Positions 58,401-64,000 of a stretch of DNA of 64,000 nt are shown here, one piece after another. Origin of the DNA: Chrysaora quinquecirrha (lineage: Eukaryota > Cnidaria > Scyphozoa > Semaeostomeae > Pelagiidae); assembly GCA_014526335.1 (NCBI GenBank), contig JACTAT010000021.1, positions 1,658,690-1,722,689 on the forward strand, in the 5' to 3' direction. The notes beneath the pieces were generated by a model, which was not told the DNA's origin, ran no database searches, and saw only the letters and a program-made list of their open reading frames with translations. How positions within the stretch are numbered: the stretch's first letter is position 1; every line of letters starts with the position of its first letter. Both the position numbers and the translations under genes were made by a program.

Positions 58401-59271
58401 TTTTAAGCTACAACTGATTTAGCTGCGCATAATCTACACGCATACGCACCTTCTTCGTTTCCATGGTTACTGCAGCAATATTTCGTTTTGATGAACATTG
58501 GACTGAAGATATAGAAAGCTGAGAATGCCAAGATGAATCCACAAATGAACATTGCAAGCTGAAATGAAACACATTGAGAAAGCTTAAGAAATTCCACTCA
58601 AGGCAAATACACGTATTGTTACATACCGAAATTGTGGGTTGTTAGACAATTTGGGGGTCGTGCTGCTTCGAGAGACCAAACATTAACGCAGAATTTAAAA
58701 CAAGTTTCAAATACAAATGAAAATAGAAATCTATCGAAAATAAACCTTTAAAATCTGTAGCCACATAAAGCCATGAAGATTCCAAGACAAGCAAAACATT
58801 CTAGACAGACAACATGCAAAGGATCGCTGAAAAATTGAAATGAGAAAGATCTATTTAAATGTTTCTTCATCTTCAAGTTTGGTTGAAGAAGAAGATACGA
58901 TGGTTGGATATAAAACCCCCCTCTCTTTACGCCCCCTAGAAGCCGTATTAGCCCAGGGGCGCTTAATAGAGATTTCACGCTAGATCTTTATCTATATGTG
59001 TTATGACACATATGTTTGAAACAGAAAAAAGGTTAAAAATACGAAATATAAAGCAATAACGAAATAAGACACCTTGGGCAGATAACTAGAGACTAATGCC
59101 GACAAATTAAACTAAAATAGCAGCTAAAATATGAAAAATATGGCTGACTTACCTCGTAGAAAAATATGCAGAATATAATGAATGAAATTCGTTTTTATTT
59201 TGAAATCGTAAAACATCTGACGAAGTGTTTCTCACAAAAATATCCTGACTTTTAGGCAATGAAAAATGCAT
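55438..59271 (-). CDS. TMEM198: TMEM198-like multi-pass membrane protein, 8 exons, one frameshift
   Basis: Exons in transcript order: 59153-59271, 58746-58826 (frame breaks at its 3' end), 58450-58558, 58194-58294, 58049-58098, 57293-57417, 56553-56711, 55438-55682. One added base gives 329 aa (human TMEM198 about 360). Seen: N-terminal extracellular-type tail (MHFSLPKSQD start), TM1 ending CGYRF, then KLAMFICGFILAF, HIGISALIGIILGLIVSRLY, ALVLLQTPLGNYF, VGALFVIMAMIFASL, VIIATSMIGSYVALTGVDIF, and WVGLSVISFLIQYKITAKD before a Cys-rich, Lys-rich cytosolic tail. Human TMEM198 has matching FGYRCFK, TGAALIATAADYF and GVLVQWRVTAEGD in the same order. The family has seven predicted helices, sits in membranes and is linked in vertebrates to Wnt/LRP6 phosphorylation. 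Confidence 0.85.
55760..56165. repeat. TTAG microsatellite in the last TMEM198 intron
   Basis: About 400 bp of imperfect TTAGTTAGTTAG and AAGTTAGT variants. Confidence 0.85.
57930..58035 (+). mobile_element. Non-LTR-like 3' tail, copy 2
   Basis: TTCTTGGGTCGTGCAGAAGG then TTTTATTTGTATC resembles the island at 4165-4230. It ends in an A/T-rich AATAAATGGAATTAAATT tail. The 110-codon open frame just upstream (57453-57785) might belong to the same element, but no domain was recognised. Confidence 0.3.
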
Positions 59272-60158
59272 GTTATATAGTTAGAAATTAAGCTACAAAC
59301 TATAATATTATAAGTTGTTAAATATGAATCAATTGATCAAGACGAGGCGACGTTGATCTCTTAACCTGCTAGCCCAGCCATTGAAAAGTTCTCGCGATAA
59401 GTGATTAGAAACTTCGTCTCACCAACGTTTTAATAAGAAAAAGCATAACAATTATATAACGAATCAATGTTCGTTGTTTGATTTCAAATAAATATTTCCA
59501 TCAACAATATTTAATGAATAATATTGCATTGCTGCATTTCTCAGTAAACGTTTGCTGTTTCTAAGGTTTCAACTATTACCAGGAACAGGTGAACAGTGAC
59601 CTTTACCAGCCTCGCATACATAAACAGAAGCAAGCAGGGAAGCAGAGCAAGGCGTCTCAATAATACAGCATTCTTTTCTGAAATAGATGGGACAATAGAG
59701 AAATTCACGGAATAGGGCAGCAAATATTGCATTGATCTATCATAGTTATCTTCATGGTCAACAGGTTAACAAAGGAATCGTATTAATCGCGAGAAGTCCA
59801 TTTCTTGGTTAACTCTTCTGTAATCGCATCTCCACAGGTGTTCCAAACGATCTTACGATTATAACGATAGTCACGATCAAATTATATCCATTTGAATTTG
59901 CTATCTTCCTGGCGACCATGTGATTAGGAAGCTTCGCGGAAAATATCGCCATCTTTATGATGTCATGGAAACCAGGCTGCAACTAGAAACCATTGGCTGC
60001 TGACGCCGACTCACCAAGGCCAAAAAAAGGAACGCTTCTGAGTAGCTACAAACACTATGTATCAGGGTATTAGGCTATAGTACAAGATGAATCAATATAT
60101 ATAAAGATACTCACAAAATAGAATATTTGTATTGGAACATTGTTTATGATGAACTGTA
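59272..60158. other. Spacer upstream of TMEM198, no gene seen
   Basis: Contains the TMEM198 promoter and the 3' end of the Ser/Arg-rich gene. No conserved open frame or repeat family was recognised. Confidence 0.4.
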
Positions 60159-62648
60159 TCATAGTTCATTAAGATTAGTTTTCATAAACCTTTGTAATGC
60201 ATTCAATCTTGCATCAATATCGGCAATGTCCAGCGAGGTATTACCACGATCATCAGCATCATCATCATCATTATTATCATGTCCTAAGAAGAAAGACGAA
60301 AACATTCACTTTTCCTTCTTGGAATTATTAAACCTCATCTACCACTCATAAACATTAGTCTAACATCAAACTGTTTTAAAAACCAGTTTGCTTTAAGATT
60401 ACTCATAAACGTAGAAAAAATCTTGAATATGGAACAAAGTATAGATCAAGGTACTAAAACATATTGCAAACGAGAGCAGTAGTTACATAAACAGCAGATA
60501 ACCATAACTTATGTTATCAGTGAAGAGACGCATGATTTGAAATATTATAAAAACCCCATAAGGTACCTTGGTTATCGCGTAATTTTCTTTTACTATTTTT
60601 GCGGCTTTGCTTTCGCGAAGACTTTTCAGTTGGTCGTTCCAGCTCGTCCTGTGTATTAAAAAAAATCTAAATCTACAAATAAAAACAGCTACATTCAGTT
60701 AGAATTTATATCAATTTGCGAAAATTTTATGCTGAAAACAGTTCAACTTACAAATTCAGAACCACCAGAACTATATGCAGATCTAAGGACAGATTTCCTG
60801 GAGGATTTTCTTGATAAGCTTCCTGTACTTTTTACCCTTCAAAAAAAAGAACGAATGGTAATGGTATCATCAATCATCATTATCATCAAAGCATTTGAAT
60901 TTATTGTACGCAAGCACACAAGCAATTCAAGCAAGAGAGAAAGCAAGCAAGCAAGAAAGCAAGCAAGCAAGCAAGCAAGCAAGCAAACAAGCAACCAAGC
61001 AAGCAAACAAGCAAGCAAGTAAGATAGCAAGCAAAGAAGCAAGCCAGTAGAATATATAAATCTATCTATATCGAGGTCAGGATTTCAGGCAGCTAAACAG
61101 CTGGTGAGGATTTGCAGCTTCTGGGTCAAAATAAGATTTACCTGTTAGGACTAGGAGATATTTTTCTTCTTCTTTCTCGTGAGCGATTTCTTTCTGATCC
61201 ACTATCGAAAGATGAATGTCTACTTCCATAACTTCCAACTGATGATGTTCGTTTCAATTTAGGCCCATATAGCTCTGTTCATAATAAATAAGAAATATAT
61301 CAAACTATCTGAAAAAGGAATTCATAAAACACTTTTCAATTTTCGGATAGTTCAAGTCAATAACTGGTGGTGTCAGCTTGCTCTTTTAGAGAGTGAAAAA
61401 AATTTGCCAAGTTTTGGATAAAAAATTGTTTCCAGATGTTTAAGCCAGCCAATCTGTAAAGCACATTTGAAAATTGTCCATGAAAATTGAGCTGATGGGT
61501 TGGTGATGATGATCTGATGACATGAACGGGTTCACACTAGAGGTCATTTAGGTAATCTAAATTGACGCAAATGGCAGAATTAAAGGTCGAAGCAGATTGA
61601 TAAATATAACCTCACCCTTTGCAGAAGAGGATCTTCTTGCAGACGGGGGTCTTTTAACCACGTGAGAGGATAAGTCAGGTGTCGATCTTCCATATGAATT
61701 AGACCGAGAACGACGACCAGAATTATTACGAGAGCTGGAATATCTAGTTCGGCTGAAATGAAAAGAAAAAGTTAATGGTAACTCGACAAATTTCTTATCA
61801 CAGATAATGAAATGAAATGATATTGAGATATTATCATAGTATTAAATTACGATACTATGAAACTATGATATCATGATATTGAGACTTTATGACATTATGA
61901 AACAATGATATAATATCATGATATTATGATATTTTATCATACCCTCTAGCTTCTTGTGCTTCACGTTGCCGACGTTGTTTCTCTTCGATATAGCTGAAGA
62001 TTGTTAAGGAGCTTTAACATTTGCATGTAACATATGAAAATACGAACAATCAGATAAAGTACGGCCTCAATTATAAACGAAATCTCAACCAATATAAATA
62101 GAATAAACAACTTAGAATGGATACGCCGTTGGGTTGAATCTTCTGCTTCCTGTAAAGAGGAAAATAGTATGCTTATGAGTAATCCTACGAGTAAGGTATG
62201 AAATGAAGATGCTGATGAGTAAAATATCAGCTATAGATGCTGCTAGATATGTTTTGAAATGAAGATGCTAATTAATGTGTTTTCGAATGAAAACGAAGAA
62301 GACAAAGCATGAAAGGAAGATTATAATCAATACATTTTGAAATTAAGATGTAAATAATAAAAGTATGCGCTCAAAATAAATGAGACTTTTTCAAAACAAC
62401 AATTACCTGAAGGTGAGGGTGTTCTAGTCTTTACTGAAGCATTATGGGATTGTTTTTCTTGTGAAGCCGATCTTCTTCCGTTTTCTTGCCTTTTCCATCT
62501 ATTTACATATAAGGGCATTTTCACTTGAGGTGAATGAGACGAACTGAAAAAGAAATTAATTACATTTTTATCTTAATTCAAGATTATAAAGTATGATGGA
62601 TATACAAGGCATTTCAAGAACATCAATGTCAACTTACGCTCTTTTCAT
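60159..62648 (-). CDS. Ser/Arg-rich protein resembling the C-terminal half of CCDC61/VFL3, 9 exons
   Basis: Exons in transcript order: 62638-62648, 62407-62543, 62125-62149, 61943-61993, 61616-61752, 61142-61274, 60752-60836, 60567-60648, 60159-60283. All are GT-AG, phases agree, total 786 nt (261 aa). Seen: basic start (KMPLYVNRWKRQENGRR), then RRFNPTAYIEEKQRRQRE, long RS/SR-rich tracts (SSSRNNSGRRSRSNSYGRS, GSERNRSRERRRK), an acidic DNNDDDDADD patch and the C-terminal helix DIADIDARLNALQRFM. The FNPTAY-EEK-RRQRE motif and the terminal D-I-D-A-R-L-x-A-L-Q recall CCDC61 (a basal-body protein) as I remember it; this needs a search. The XRCC4-like head and coiled coil of CCDC61 are not here. 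The 11-nt first exon is the weakest part; a TGA lies in frame before its ATG. Confidence 0.6.
60919..61045. repeat. AAGC microsatellite
   Basis: AAGCAAGCAAGC repeats in an intron of the Ser/Arg-rich gene. The open frames on both strands here are repeat artefacts. Confidence 0.88.
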
Positions 62649-62701
62649 TATTCAAGTTTTAAAGATAGGGCGCCTGTCGCTGTGTACGAAGAATGCTGGT
62701 A

Positions 62702-62982
62702 CGCTGAGCAGGCCAGAGATGGTAATGATGGCGATGATGAGGAAAATGTTGAAACAAATTACTTTATCCTGATGCTGCGGATAATATTGATGATGATTAT
62801 GATGGTGAAAATAATGATGACCATGATTATGTTGATACCGATAACCACATATATGATGATGATTATGCTTAACAATAATAATGACGATGATCATTATTAT
62901 GATGATAATGATAATAATAGTATGCATGATGATGATCGTGATGATGATGATGATTACGATGATGATTATGATGATCTTCTTA

Positions 62983-63030
<48 letters not shown>

Positions 63031-63045
63031 TGGGTGATGATAGAT
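62702..63045. repeat. GAT/ATG trinucleotide-rich microsatellite
   Basis: Long runs of GATGATGATGAT, purest at 62984-63030. The long Asp, Met, Ile or His open frames across it are artefacts. A shorter piece is at 63523-63550. Confidence 0.9.
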
Positions 63046-63244
63046 AATGGTTGGGGATGGCCGTGGTAGGGTTGGGTTTGACTTTGGATTGACTGTAAGC
63101 TTGACTTGACTGATCGCACCATATTCTAGAACCATCCATTTTGAAATTTCTGCCTTTCGCCTTAGTTTCCTTACTCGTGATGTCGTTTGCATGTGTGACG
63201 TTGGTGACTAAACAGCAAAGAGGCCTTGCATCTATTGTTTTCAC

Positions 63245-63950
63245 CATTGTAGCAGCGCTTTTGCATCCATTGTTCGCTGCTTCATCGAATGTTACAGTTT
63301 TAGCGTGTATGCGTTGCTCTAACCCATCAAATAGCTGAATACAACAAGTTGAAGACGAGATAGAGAGTCAGGGTCATTCGACAGCGTAAATTTAGTGCAA
63401 CGAGCCCGCTCGAATTGTCATTATCAGTCTCAAACATGCCAATATTTGAACTCTTACTACACCCTTAAGTTGCTTTCCATCCCCCTCAAATCGGATAAAT
63501 GTTGGTCAGTCCGTCAGTCCTAAACGTTGATAATGATGATGATGATGATTATGACGTTGCTAATGATGAAGATGATGGTGGGGATCCTGGTAGTGCTTGT
63601 GGTTATAGTAACCCCGTTCCTTCGAGTCCCTCGAACACAAATCGTTTTCGAAATTGCCGCACTCGGCCCAGTTTCCTTGATCACAGTGTCAAGAATGTTT
63701 GCAATGCTTGTTATTGGCAAAAGTTGACGTATGTGGCAATATTCCAATCGTTTTGAAATAAACAACAATGAGTCATTGCGTCGATTGTTCCGATCACATT
63801 GTAGCGGCGTTTATGTACTGATTGTTTGCCGCAAGATCTAAAGTTTCGACCATTGTCGCGGGGCTTTCTGTACTCATTGTTCGCTGCTAGATCTTTTGTT
63901 ACACATTTCCGTCTATCCGTGGGTTAGGTAGGTGTGTGTGTGTGCGTTAC
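63245..63950. repeat. Degenerate ~55-60 bp repeats near the right edge
   Basis: At least three related stretches: CATTGTAGCAGCGCTTTTGC (63245), CATTGTAGCGGCGTTTATGT (63798) and CATTGTCGCGGGGCTTTCTG (63852), each followed by an ATTGTTYGCYGC motif. The spacing is irregular. Confidence 0.5.
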
Positions 63951-64000
63951 ATCGAACCCCTCACATAGTGTACTCATTCTTCGTACACAAAATATAAAGT

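Larger units (their letters stand above)
62649..64000. other. Right edge, no gene recognised
   Basis: After a trinucleotide repeat at 62702-63045 the sequence shows no conserved coding. It contains degenerate ~60-bp repeats around CATTGTTCGCTGC at 63245-63950. N-terminal exons of the Ser/Arg-rich gene, if any, would lie here or beyond the window. Confidence 0.4.

Noticed and set aside
62652..63247. Open frames of Asp, Met, Ile, His or Ser runs
   Set aside because: Trinucleotide GAT/ATG repeat read in different frames.

Overview
The window reads as nuclear DNA of a non-vertebrate animal. It is AT-rich, genes are split by many short GT-AG introns, and all recognisable proteins belong to metazoan families. 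Protein O-mannosyltransferase 2, a type II TGF-beta receptor-like kinase, FRMD8 and a secreted cystine-knot protein together point to an animal. The compact genes and strongly diverged domains suggest an early-branching lineage such as a sponge or cnidarian, but that is inference.

Layout. 452-7802 (+): complete 11-exon FRMD8-like gene with minisatellites in its introns. About 8100-24360: an unbroken array of a ~197-bp satellite (about 80 units) with higher-order periods. 24.4-26.6 kb: AT-rich spacer plus a dispersed repeat. 26734-36825 (-): POMT2-like gene with two alternative first coding exons and no C-terminal part. 38107-41185 (+): receptor Ser/Thr kinase of TGF-beta type II kind, head-to-head with POMT2 and carrying one frameshift. 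42151-45142 (-): ribokinase RBKS. 45257-51559 (+): TMEM62 metallophosphoesterase, 114 bp from RBKS head-to-head, with an intronless bHLH gene nested antisense in an intron. 53322-53675 (-): small secreted cystine-knot protein. 55438-59271 (-): TMEM198-like membrane protein. 60159-62648 (-): Ser/Arg-rich protein resembling the C-terminal half of CCDC61/VFL3. The rest is microsatellites, minisatellites, MITE-like foldbacks and SINEs.

The genes do not form one pathway. The kinase and the cystine-knot protein (an architecture shared with DAN/gremlin/bursicon) could both belong to TGF-beta-type signalling, but the sequence does not link them.

Three genes (kinase, TMEM62, TMEM198) each need exactly one extra base to read through. 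The satellite array also contains blocks where nearly every homopolymer run is one base short. Together these suggest residual long-read homopolymer errors in the assembly rather than pseudogenes. No tools were run: identities rest on remembered family sequences, and exon borders on reading frames and splice consensus.
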